Assembly (NCBI GenBank): GCA_964017065.1
Contig: OZ024785.1
Coordinates: 12,851,086 to 12,915,085 of the forward strand
From: Haliclona indistincta
Taxonomy: Eukaryota; Porifera; Demospongiae; Haplosclerida; Chalinidae
Direction of reading: 5' to 3'
Length of the DNA: 64,000 nt
The number at the start of each line of letters is the position of its first letter. Positions within the stretch are counted from its first letter, which is position 1. A model generated the notes under the pieces. That model searched no databases and was not told the origin of the DNA. It saw nothing but the letters and a program-made list of their open reading frames with translations. The translations under genes were made by a program, and so were the position numbers. This document shows, piece after piece, positions 22,076-33,330 of the stretch.

Positions 22076-25000
22076 TTAATACGACATTTCTACTTTAGCC
22101 GTCGGATAGGAGCAGTCTGATAACATAACATCTTTCGTAACACGTTTCATTGCTAGTTTCTCCACATTACTGTTCTTCATAGCCTGTGCTAATACTTGAA
22201 CCACTTCACTGCTGATGAGCTGCTCTTTCACCTCAACTTCCTTCAGTGTACGGCTCTGTTTCAATGCTCTTGCTAGTCCATTGGCTGCTGTGACGTCAGT
22301 GTCAAGATAATCGGTTGTAAAGTGTGTCAAGTTGCTGGTGGCAATGCCTGCTGTCAGTTGACAATAATCATTGCTCGTTATTGAACACGATGACAGTCTC
22401 AGCTTGCACAAAGAAGAGTGAGGGGACAACAATGAGCGGTTTACTAGGGTTTGTACACATGTAATGTCAATAGAGACATATTGTAGCTTAAGAGATTCTA
22501 TTTGTGCAACAACTGGTGAGATGGCTGCCAGAGAGGAAGAGATGTCAGTATTCCTGCAAAGGATATCAAGATTATATAATTTTGATTATTTCTGATGCTG
22601 TAGTATAGAAACTCACTCGTCCACTGGCCACACAATTAGGTGCTTCAGTGCTAGGCACTGCTGGAGATGTTGACAGAGTACACTGTCATCCTCCATGTGT
22701 GGTAGTCTGAGATGCAGTGTGACTAGTGTTTGTTGAGGAAGTTTCAGCACTAAAGATTTAGTTGGCTGACTGAGGCTTGGCAGTGCAAGTTCTCTTAGCT
22801 GTGGGCAGTAATACGAAAGATTTTGCAACACAGTGACACCTTTATCATCATTGGACAGTTCACCTGGTAGCCACAATTCTGTGATTGCCTTAGTGTACGG
22901 AAAGAGAGAAGGAAGGATTTCGAGATATGAAGAGACATGATTGCCTGAATCAAGAGTCAATTCGGTCAAAGATCCAATTTCTCCGTCAGTGCTATTATGT
23001 GTAGAGGAGGGTGAGTAGTGAAGACCAGAGGAGAATGCTTGAAAGCACTGAGGATGGGAGGTCGAGAGAATGTTGCCAAACAGAACAATCCATGAGGAAG
23101 TAGTGTCACTGTGAGCGATACAGTATCCTATTGCAAACCAATCGAGTGGATTGATTCTCATATTGTCGTAAACAGGATGCACTTTCCTTTTTTGGAAGAC
23201 ATTGCGTACTAACTCGGAGGACTGAGCCTCGAACAGGAGTTGACACAATGAAGGGTGAAACTTGATCCTTGCATCAAAAGAGGAAGAATCCGAAAAGGCA
23301 TTCTCTTGACTGATTTTCTGTCCAGCCCATGGAGAAATTAGCTCAGGAATATTGCTTAACTTGGTTAGACCAGCCAGGAATATTAATGCAGGCCAATGAC
23401 AGGCTATTCGGTCGGGCATCTTTAATTCATGATGTACACCTTTTAGATAACGCTCTATCGGAAACAGATCTTCTCGTAGTAGCAGTTCTGTTAGTTGCTG
23501 AGGAGGAAGCTGTGACCAGTAGTATGCAGCTAAGAATTCCTGGAGAGTAAGATGAATGAAGCTATGAGATGTTGGATGATTTGGTCGAAAATCATGTAGA
23601 TGTTTGAATGAGTGCATTAATCCAAAAGTGTCACTGGGAACATTATCAAATATGTATCTCCTCTGTTCTATCCCCTTGGCAGCGAGTTCAGCAAGCTATA
23701 GCAGACATTTGGTTGTAGATTTTCACATGGCGGTGTTTCATTGAAGCCAAAATGACGTCTCAGTAGATTCAGCACAAGAGCCTGGTACAGCTGGGTCAAT
23801 GTGCTGGGAGCAAAGCCCTTCTCTCCTCTCTGCCAGTATTGTAGGTAAAGCTCGGTCACAATAGTGCAGTAAAGAGGATTGTAGAGTACTGATGAAATGA
23901 ATGGTTGAGTGGAAATATAGGATTTCAGGTCTATCAGCAATTCAGGTCTGTTTTCACATACTGAGTCCAGGTAGTCCTCAATGTTATGCTTATTAAAACC
24001 AACGATCTCTACATGTTGATCTAAGTTATCCTTAAACTGGTTTGGCAGTGTTTTAGTAGCAAGAGGACGACTTGACACCATAACAGTGGCTTTACGAAGT
24101 GTACTTTTTAGCAGTATCTTTAGGAAGATAGAGTCAGTGTGCTGATAATCAGCTGTCAACTCGTCATATCCATCAAAAATTAACAATACATTTTCTCCTT
24201 CGCTTTCTTCTATTTGTTTGCAAATTGCTTCTCTGACGTTTTTACGAGGATGATAGAGGAGATCATACAGGCATTGGGCAGTTCGTATTGTCTCATCCCT
24301 CAGTTGCACCAGAATCACCAGCTCCCACAGATGCAGCAGATTTCCTATGCCCCACTGGTGGCAGAGCTGCCACAGCAAGGTGGTCTTGCCAATGCCTGGT
24401 GCACCCTCAATTAAGACCCTGCGTACTGTATCACCACTGGCTAGTATTCCTATCTGGTCCTTGGTGAGAGGTTTCTTCTTCTGTTGTATCTGGTCTATAT
24501 TACCTTGTAGCTGGTAGAGGAGGCGCTCTTGCTGTAACTTGTCAACCTCATCATCCACTCGATCGATCAAGACCAAATTAACAATCTGCTTTGGACGGTG
24601 TTGAGTGAACTGCGGCTTTGAGTAGTAAGGATATTCATCGCTGTACAAGTCCTTTAGATACAGCTGGTAGGTGATAAGAGGGTCACATGGTGGAGAACAT
24701 GAGGGTGCTGCATGAGGAAGAGAGCTGCATAACTGCAAGATAATCTCTTATGAGTAAAAGAAGCTTCAAGTGAGTTATACCATATGCAATTATGACACAC
24801 TATATGTACTGATCTGGGATGACTCTATGTATTATTATGCACCAACTCACTCTGAACTGTAGTAGTGCAAGCATCTCTAATAGCTTTAGCAAGTACTCCT
24901 GGTAAACCAGCATCATGAATACACTCAACTAGTGCTGCCCATGTGCGAGGAGCTGCTGGGTCTTTGTGATTGTCATCATCTCTCTCCAGCCATTCTCTGA

Positions 25001-25612
25001 GTACTGCTCGTACAAACTGGCCATTGTCAGTATAGTTCATCTTTAGCTTTTTAACAGTGACATCATCGTTGAGCAGTAAGTAAGCAAGGTCAGCACATAG
25101 ATCGGAGTCACAGGCTGTGATCGACTTGATAATTCTCAGTCCAGGCTGGTTCAGATATATCAGCTCTTTCAATATTGGTCTGTCACCTGCAGAGCAAACA
25201 CCAGCATACATGTTAGGCAACTACAGTGGAACCTCTCTAAGGCGGACACCATTGGGACCAACAAAATTGTCCATTATAGAGAGGGTGTCCTCTGGTCAGG
25301 AGTTTATTATACATTATGTGGGTTATATTTAGGATTCAGTAAGTGTAGAGGGTGTCCTTTGGAGAGGGGTGTCCGCTAAAGGGGGTTCTACTGTACGAGG
25401 TTGATGATGAATATACAAAATTACGATAAAACTACTATGCTATGCATGTTCGTAAATTAGGCTTCTTCATATCATGCATGCAGTAACTCACCCAGCCCTG
25501 GTCCAGGATTGACTTCAATGTCACCACACATGATAAGGAGAATAGTAATGATGTCGAACAGGTCAAAGTCAATGAACCGGGCAACTTTTTTTTCTTTTTG
25601 CTTAACTTCCAT
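22076..25612 (-). CDS. NLR2: 2A-like leader, Death, NACHT, LRR (one frameshift)
   Basis: Exon 1 (25492-25612) encodes about 40 residues: a basic start MEVKQKEKK, a hydrophobic run and GDIEVNPGP at residues 30-38. It joins in phase to exon 2 (24851-25186), a Death domain with FVRAVLREWLE and TWAALVECI. The exon at 22617-24732 carries Walker A GAPGIGKTT and Walker B LLIFDGYDE and NACHT helices. A one- or two-base frame change near 23695 precedes AELAAKGIEQRRYIFDN. The last exon (22076-22553) joins in phase and ends the leucine-rich repeats. The exact Death-to-NACHT junction is uncertain. The frame change means either a pseudogene or an assembly error. If functional, ribosome skipping at the NPG|P bond could split off the leader or alter localisation. 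Confidence 0.75.
25224..25393. mobile_element. pogo/Tigger-like MITE
   Basis: The ends are CAGTGGAACC and GGTTCTACTG, with TA flanks. It sits in the intron between the 2A-like exon and the Death exon of NLR2. The interior, with GAGGGTGTCCTCTGGTCAGG, is shared with the 43920 copy. Confidence 0.75.
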
Positions 25613-26102
25613 GACTTTCAACCTGGAGCAATTGAGCTGTACGCTTCAGTCACTGCTGAAACTGAACTGTTCTAAGTTAGTTTTATAGAAGTTGAACTTG
25701 GTTATCTCACTCTGCACCGGATGCTGGCCGGATCTATAGTAGCCAAACTGTCTACGTGTACAAATATACATGTATGAAGAATATTCCAGGGGATTCATCT
25801 ATAGTCTTACAGACATGCACCACTTGATCTCTATCACTCAATCATATTTTCCTCTTATTAGTAGACACTACTTCCTGCATTACACAACTCAGCACAAACA
25901 GAATCCAAACAAATTCTAATAGAGCAGTTGGTGTATTTTCAATTCAAACAGCCTGCACCTTGGTTTATGAAGTTTGAAAGTTTGTCAAACCTTGCTGTCA
26001 TGCGTGTTGTGTGAGTGTTCAATAAATTCTTTTTTTCCCAAACAGAAGCTTAAAATGCAGAAATCATAGTAATAACATTATTCTTAAGTTAGAGTTACAT
26101 TG

Positions 26103-29100
26103 TTACTTAGTTCTTGTGAAGTTCAGTGGGTTGTCACTAATGGAATCATGGATCTCTACGAACAATGGAACGTATGTGAGATAGTCGAGGAACTCAACCA
26201 CTCCCTTCCCCTGGTGGTTCAACCTGTCCACAACCTGTACCACAATAACAGTGATTGTTCATAAGATGGAAATGTTACTGCAAATTATTTTTATACTCAA
26301 TTACTAAACTCTAACTGTGAAACAAAGGCATTCACCAATTCGGCAACAATGAATATGTATCACAACACTCACAAAGTCAACGTGTTCCTCAGTGAGTCCT
26401 CCCGCCTGTAGTTCCACAGCTAGTGCATCAGTAGTCACCACCCCATCATCACTACTGTCAGCCAGCAGATAGAACAGCTCCTATTATATCAGAATCATGA
26501 GCGCATGGGTAAGTTTTATCACTGTAGTGAACCTTGCATTTCTTCATTTTTGTTTCTAGTGACTCAAAATCCATCGTATTGATCAGCCTCTTCACCATGT
26601 GTCTAAGAGAATGGGATAGGCATTATATAGTGTAATGTACGACCACTTACTCTAATGATACAACTTTCTCAGACAGTGCAGCAACCAGTGAAAACAGACG
26701 AAAATTTAGAGCATATCTACCAGCCAGCTCCAGTATCTGATAAGTTAGTGTTATAGAGTTCTAGAGCTGTATTGCTGTGTAGCTTACGCTGTGAACATAG
26801 GTCATCTCGGCATCTGATATGAGATTATAGTTGACTGCCTTGAGTGCAAAATCAAGCTCAGGAATAGTGATCTCATCGTCCTGTATGGGAGTGGTTACAT
26901 TATAGCTCCACCCACTCTCTGATCACAAACCTCATCTCTGTCCACATTATCAAAGACTCTCTCATACTCTGGCAACTTGGCTTGACTGCAAGAAACACAA
27001 ATGTAGATGCATCAACTTATGCATGTGCCTAAAAAATAAACATGAATCGTTTGCACAACTACTCACTCAATAATGCAGTACTTTGCCAGGTAGTCAAGTG
27101 GATCAATACCTGCATTAAAAATGTTAAAGTAAATCATTGACACACTCTGCTATATCACAGACTCATTCGAGCAAAATCACAGTTGCAGAACACGAAACAT
27201 ATGCACACCTACACAATCGCACACACGTGATAGAATCACACAAAGACTATGACACCGTGACTCCGCCTACCTTGTAGCTCTTTCAGTGTGCAAGCGATAG
27301 CCTTCACATCATCTCTTTTACTTTTAAATCTTCGTCTGAAAAGAAATTCATTTTTAAAAGTAAGAGAAATTCATTTAAATAAATAAATTATTGTGTCTAT
27401 CACTCACAGGTCCCCTAAGTGAATCTGGCTTCCTCTATCATCATCATTGTCATGACGGTATTTACCCTTTAGGTTGTGGATACCCTGCAGTGTAGCACAA
27501 TACATGACAATGGCTAAGAACATGATCAGAAATTTTTTGAATGCGATTGATAGTGTAATCTGGAATTTCAATGTAATAGGAATTTGATATTTCTCACTTG
27601 CCTAAACACACAAATACTTGCATAGTCAAAGTCTGATTATAATATCATCGCCGCTCAGCAATGATATTAAGGGTTGACTGTGAATTAAGATGGCGGCTAC
27701 TCATGTGTGAAAATGAGTTATCGCACAGAATCTCTCAGTACACTTCTACTACATTTTAAAATAATTATTATAAGGTACATTCATGCTTTAGAATCAGATG
27801 GCAAGCAGTAAGGTGTTACTATTATCTTGAATTTAGAGCCAACCTTATCTCTACCAGCTCCTCCATCTTCATCATCACCGCTGCCATGGCGTCTCCTTCG
27901 CTGTCTCTTGCCCTCATCATCACTATCATCATCACCACTACTATCACCCTCTCCTCCACGCCGCCTCCTCTTCTTGTCACTTCCCTGCAGTGCAAAATTT
28001 ATAAGTCACTTACAAAAGCAGAAGCAAAATTCTAGTACAGATCATGCCATATTTCATTTGAACTACAGTGTTAGAAAGTGAAAGTGTCAGAAAAGTATTT
28101 TACCTCAAGATTCATGTCACGCCCATGAGCAGACCCCCTCCCTCCTGCCCTTTTGTCCCGATCTCTTCTCAGTGAGCTGGGTGGCCGTCTGCCAGTTCTT
28201 GGTCGAGCACTGTTCTGGCTATTTCTTCCTCCACCATCTCGATAATCTTCACCATCACCATCGCCAAATCCATCATCACCCCCTCTCCTATGTTGCTGGC
28301 CATATCTACTGCCATCTTCAATAAAATTGTGAGTAATCGCTGACTGGAAGTGATGTACCTTTGAGATCAAAGAGTCCTGATCTGTAAGCAAAAACAATAT
28401 TTGATGAACACACCATTTTTGCATAAATTTTACCTTCTGTGAGACCCATCGAGTCCTGAGCCTGATCGTCTCTGAATAAAAATAGGCAAAACGTTTAAAA
28501 TTAAATTTTAACCAGTAAAAAATTGCATTCACTCTACACATTGTGTAACATAATAGTAACTCACTCCTTGTGCACTTCCCAGTTGACCTGATGATGATCC
28601 ATCTTCCCCTGCTCCACCAAGGCCTCCTTTCCGGCCATCTCCTCCACCATTCTGGTGACCATCCCAGCCTCCTCTCATTCCTAGACCATCCCTGTCTCCT
28701 CCTCTACCGTCCAACAAGTGACTGCTTCGACCATCACCTCCACCGCCATCACCCCAGTCACCACGATAACCAGATGAAGTAGTATGGAGACCACCTAGTC
28801 CTGATCTTCCTCTGACCCCTCTCCTTCTCCTTCCATCTCTGTCACCAAGATTGACATCGACAAAACCTGTAATGGAGACGCCACAGCACACTATAGTGAC
28901 TAGGATTACATTACTATAACTATTGCTACAACATAGAAACTTGCCAATTTTTTTAATTAGCGAGAGGTAACCATTGTGACAACTCATGCACTTGTGTGTC
29001 TCTGCCTAGCTATAGGTAGTCATCCAATGAGGTGAGCCCGTCCAATATAATGTATCCACCACCAGTACAAATAGCTCTACACTTTGAGCACCTGTATAAC

Positions 29101-29764
29101 CAAATTAAATACTAGCTATTACCGGTATTACTGGAGCATGCATAACAAAATGCACTGCTGATTATCTAGCTCTGCTTGTCTGCTTTTCATCTGTATGATT
29201 CTGTTCATACATCTGTACATTTTTTAAAAAATAATAATTTGCAATATGCACGGAAACACAATAGCCAGTAATGCTAATTTTAAGTGAACCCTAAAATAAA
29301 CATAAAGTTAAACTAAAGATTACAAGAAGATAATAGTAACTTGAATGAAGAAAGAGTAGAACAGTGAGTAACATGAGGAGGGAGAGAGTTCCAGAGAGAA
29401 ATAGTATTAGGAATAAAAGAGTTTAAATGAGAAGAGGTTTTAACAAAGGATTGAATAAGTTGAAGGCGGCATGAAGAACGAGTGGCGTAGGATGAGGGGG
29501 GCTTTCTCACAATGATGCCCTCTGGAAAAAAACACTCCGATTGTACAATTTTGAACAAGACACACAGGGACAGTTCAGACCTACATCTGTCTATCTGTAC
29601 TGTGTATAGCTCACCTTGTTCCTTTCAGTCTGCATCTTTCACATGGCTCATAAGCAGAGCCATCTCTACAGTCTGTAAACCATTGCTTCTTGTACAGTTG
29701 TGACGGCTCAGAGAAACTCAGATACTCAACAATACTGCCCTGATAACTATTGCCAACAAAAGAG
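26103..29764 (-). pseudogene. EF-hand/glycine-rich gene, copy A, missing exon 1
   Basis: It has the same chain of small exons as copy B: a CxxC-containing exon (29612-29764), a second CxxC exon near 29000-29090, a glycine/arginine/aspartate-rich exon (28566-28868), an acidic-basic low-complexity exon near 27840-27985, then EF-hand exons down to a stop at 26103. Splice sites and frames look intact. The large first exon present in copy B is missing, because the duplicated block ends just inside the first intron. Unless a new promoter and start are used, this copy cannot make the same protein. The function is unknown. EF-hand motifs such as DSNDDG suggest calcium binding. Confidence 0.65.
29313..29570 (-). 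mobile_element. L2/CR1-like LINE tail
   Basis: The minus strand ends a reverse-transcriptase frame with NTISLWNSLPPHVTHC and SSFKLLL, the typical extreme C-terminus of CR1/L2-type proteins. It is inserted in an intron of copy A and absent at the matching site of copy B, so it postdates the duplication or was lost from copy B. Confidence 0.7.
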
Positions 29765-29857
29765 CTGCAGAGAGAGAGAGAGACAGAGTGAGTGAGTGAG
29801 TGAGTGAGTGAAGAAAAAGAGAAAAAAAGAAATGAATAAGTGCAGTTTGATAAGTGT

Positions 29858-30387
29858 CAGAGTTGCTGTGTGAAGTTTGCTTGCCTATCGATAGGCATCG
29901 AATATAGCAAATTTCAGCAACGCAGTGTTAGCCATCGCGGCGCGACGAGCTCGCCCTGTGAAGTTTGAGCACGATCGATTGTAATCACTTTTTCTTTAGT
30001 TGTGCGAAAGGTACGAAGCTAAAACAGCTCACGCAAGCTCATCTGCCATCTATACAGGTATTTATGCGATGATTTCACCGAGCGCTGCTCGTACGCGATA
30101 TCACAGCAACGCAGGCTGTGGCGTCTGGCAGCACATAGCTGTAATATCGCGTACGAGCAGCGCTCGGCGAAATCATCGCATAAATACCTGCATAGATGGC
30201 AGATGAGCTTGCGTGAGCTGTTTTAGCTTCGTTCCTTTCGCACAACTAAAGAAAAAGTGATTACAATCGATCGTGCTCAAACTTCACAGGGCGAGCTCGT
30301 CGCGCCGCGATGGCTAACACTGCGTTGCTGAAATTTGCTATATTCGATGCCTATCGATAGGCAAGCAAACTTCACACAGCAACTCTG
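29858..30387. mobile_element. 530-bp near-perfect foldback
   Basis: Arms of about 240 bp, starting CAGAGTTGCTGTGTGAAG and ending with its complement, differ at only a few positions. They surround a loop of roughly 45 bp near 30100-30146. GC content and CpG are visibly higher than in the surroundings. No clear target-site duplication is seen. It starts about ten bases after the duplicated block ends. Confidence 0.85.
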
Positions 30388-30471
30388 TCTGCACGAATAC
30401 CCTTGGCTAGAAAAATACAGCTACTTGCACAAGTCATGAATATCATTAATTCTGGTATCCCGCCACCTTAA

Positions 30472-31072
30472 CCCTTTATAGGCTATTGACGCCTTAAGGC
30501 GTCATAATTGACTCCACCTACTCTAGATGTCATAAATAGTGTGAAAAGTGCTCTAGAAAGGTCAAATCAAGTTTAATTGCAGAAGATAACTTTACCTGAA
30601 AAAACCCACTGTTTTTCGCCGCGCCCTCCCCACTAAAATATATAGAACGGGGGGATTTTTAAAGGGGGGTGTCCCCCCTTTAACCCGGGGTTCGAAGGGG
30701 CGGAGCCCCTCGCCGCTTTCGGCATTTTTAGGGCTTCAGGATGCTCGGAAATGCATACTTTGGCATAGAATATGGTCTAAACTGTGCTGTTTGCTCACCT
30801 GGACACCACCAGGTTTTTGTATCAGTCACCAGGGCTAAATGAAGACCAAAATCAGCTGAAAAATGACGAGGCCGCAGCACTTAAGTGGCTTCAGTTCCGA
30901 AGTGGGAGTGGCCAACTCAGATTTTAGTACATGGTCGTAAACTTTGACTTGCCAGGTAAAAACAGTGCTAGTTTGGAACAGCTAGCGTACTGCATGTTGT
31001 AGAAAATTGCTAGACAAACTGTCAGTTTAGAGCAAGTCGAATTTTCGCCAAAATAACCTAGCAACTAAAGGG
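30472..31072. mobile_element. piggyBac-type MITE, 601 bp
   Basis: It is bounded by TTAA at 30468-30471 and 31073-31076, with termini CCCTTTA and TAAAGGG. A TTAA target and C-rich termini are the piggyBac hallmark. It has no transposase. The interior is shared, inverted, with 31390-31827. Confidence 0.8.
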
Positions 31073-31389
31073 TTAAAGTGCGCACTTTTTAATAAACACA
31101 GTTCTCTACACAGAATTAAAAATCTTGTGAGAAAATTCTGGACTCGATCTCCGCCATTCACATGTATTCTGTAGTACTGTGAGCCCCGCCCTAGCTCTCA
31201 CTGCACAATATTTTTTCAGTAGTGTAGAGGTTAAACATTCTAATCATTACGTCATCCGTGTGAGTTTTCATCAAAAATTGTTATTCTTGCTGGAAATGGT
31301 CCAAAATGTTGAAAATCAATTCTAAGTTTAAAACACCATTTTAAATCACTTTCTGAAGAAATGGATGACAAAGGATTAAGGGTGATTAA

Positions 31390-31827
31390 CCCTTTAATTG
31401 CTGAATTATTTCGTCCAAATTTTGACCTGGTCTAAACTGGTAGTTTGTCTTGCAATTTTCTCCACCATCCCTTACGCTAGCTGTTCCAAACTAGCACCCT
31501 CTTCTCCTGGCATATAAAATTTTACGACCATGTGCTAAACTCCAAGTTGGCCACTCCCACTTTGGAACTCAAGCCACTTCAGTGTTGCGGCCTCGTCATT
31601 TTTCAGCTGATCGATTTTGGTCTTTGTCTAGCCATGGTGAATGATACAAAAACCTGGTGGTGTCCAGGTGAGCATACAGGACAGTTTAGACCATGATCAA
31701 TGCAAAGTGTGCGTTTCCGGGCATCCTGAAGCCACCAAAGTGCAAAAAAATTCCTCGGCGCTTGTCGCCTTTCGGTTCCGCCCTACGCGAAACAAACCTA
31801 TGTCAGGCGTCATTAGGGGTTAAAGGG
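31390..31827. mobile_element. piggyBac-type MITE, inverted second copy
   Basis: TTAA flanks lie at 31386-31389 and 31828-31831, with CCCTTTAATTG and TTAAAGGG termini. It is a shorter relative of the 30472 element in the opposite orientation, sharing CACCAGGTTTTTGTATCA in complement. It ends about 20 bases before the GASZ-like start codon. Confidence 0.8.
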
Positions 31828-31851
31828 TTAAAGTTTAAAAAGGGGTGAACT

Positions 31852-32620
31852 ATGAACAAAGCTGCACCCGTACTGACCGAGGGCGGGATGAATCGCAATG
31901 AAGAGATGAGAGATGCTGCTATAGGAGGGGATGTCGATGTTATAACTAACCTAGTTGGAAAAGGTGAGCGGAGTGTAAAAAATTAATGACTTCTCTCTTG
32001 TTTCCAGGTTTCGATGTTGATACTCCGCTGGACAAAGACGGCAGGGTTGCTCTGATATATGCGTGTTACCATGCAAATATCGGAGTTGTACAGTTATTAT
32101 TGCAGCACAGGGCTAACCATAATTATAGCACACAAATAGGCAAGCAAGATAAGAGAATACTCGCGATAGTTTAGTTATCTCTTAATCTTGTAGACAAGTT
32201 TACAGCACTGATGGCTGTTGGCTCTTCAGAGAGCAACAGAGAGGAAGATCTGGTGGAGTGTGCTAGTGCTTTGATAGAAGCGCGTGCTAGACCTAATGAA
32301 CAAGACAGGTTCACCATGCTCTTGTTATGACATATATAGCAACTTGTGTGTTGTCTGTCTACTAGGTATCAGATGACTCCTCTGTTGTATGCATGTAAGA
32401 ATCAACATGATGCTCTAGCTAAATTCCTAATACAGTTCAGTGATGTAAACAGTAAAGACCAAAAGGGATGGAGTGTAAGTGACATTTCACACACCTTTTA
32501 CTACATGACTCTGAATTTCTCACTCAGGCACTCTCATATGCTGCTGACAATGGCAACACGGACCTGGTCAAGCAACTACTTGATGCTGGGGCCATAGATA
32601 GACTACATAGGGGGGTATGA
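31852..32620 (+). CDS. GASZ-like ankyrin-repeat protein, 3'-truncated
   Basis: The exons agree in phase: 31852-31963, 32008-32139, 32194-32308, 32366-32474 and 32528-32620. The second exon uses a GC donor (ATAG|GCAAGC). They encode about four ankyrin repeats, for example GRVALIYACYHANIGVVQLL, TPLLYACKNQHDALAKFL and ALSYAADNGNTDLVKQLLDA. The spacing includes an extended repeat with EEDLVECASALIEARARPN. This arrangement resembles GASZ/ASZ1, a germline piRNA-pathway scaffold at mitochondria and nuage. The SAM and C-terminal membrane parts are absent, because the sequence runs into the segmental duplication. A generic ankyrin protein remains possible. Confidence 0.5.
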
Positions 32621-33330
32621 AACCAAGGGCTCATTGAACCTTAGAGGCAAGAGGACATGCAACTCTGAACACCATAGCGTAGACGGCATAGTGCTGAGTG
32701 TTACTTTGAATAGATATCCATATAATCACGTAAATGTAACATAAAGCGGAATTTCGCAAATGTATGCAGGTGTGACCTGAATTCCAGTTACCAAAAGGGT
32801 ATCAAGAGCGGCAGCTAGTGATTCAATGCCAATGGATAAGCATACTAGCAGTTTACATCTACTGCATATTAAACACCTACGAGTACAACTAGTGTTCACC
32901 AGATGCTGGCCGGATCTATAGTATCCAAACTGGCTATGTGTACAAATATACACGCATGAAGAATATTCCAGAGGATTCATCTATAGACTTACAGACATGC
33001 ACCACTTGCACCTCTAGCTATCACTCAATCATAATTACTTGATCATAGTTGTTCCTCTTATTAGTAGACACTACTTCCTGCATTACACAACTCAGCACAA
33101 ACAAATTCTAATGGAGCAGTTCTTGTATTTTCAATTCGAACAGCCTGCAAACAGAGTGGTTTACGTTATTATGCAACTAGTACACAGAGAGATTCATCCC
33201 GTGAAGAAAGTTTGTCAAACCTTCCTGTCATGTGTGTGTTGTAGGTGTCAATAAATTCATTTTTTCCGAACAGAAGCTTAAATTGCAGAAATCACAGTAA
33301 TAACATTATTCTAAAGTTAGAGTTACATCG

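Larger units (their letters stand above)
25718..29849. repeat. Segmental duplication, copy A
   Basis: It aligns collinearly with 32897-39361, beginning at the GATGCTGGCCGGATCTATAG block and ending at GCAGTTTGATAA. Coding parts are nearly identical and introns differ by small indels. Copy A carries a LINE tail (about 29225-29570) that copy B lacks. It lacks the 2.6-kb element found in copy B. Confidence 0.9.

Noticed and set aside
30000..30206. 68-codon ORF within the 530-bp palindrome
   Set aside because: It is confined to one arm and crosses the loop. It has no domain and a mirror-image counterpart on the other strand.
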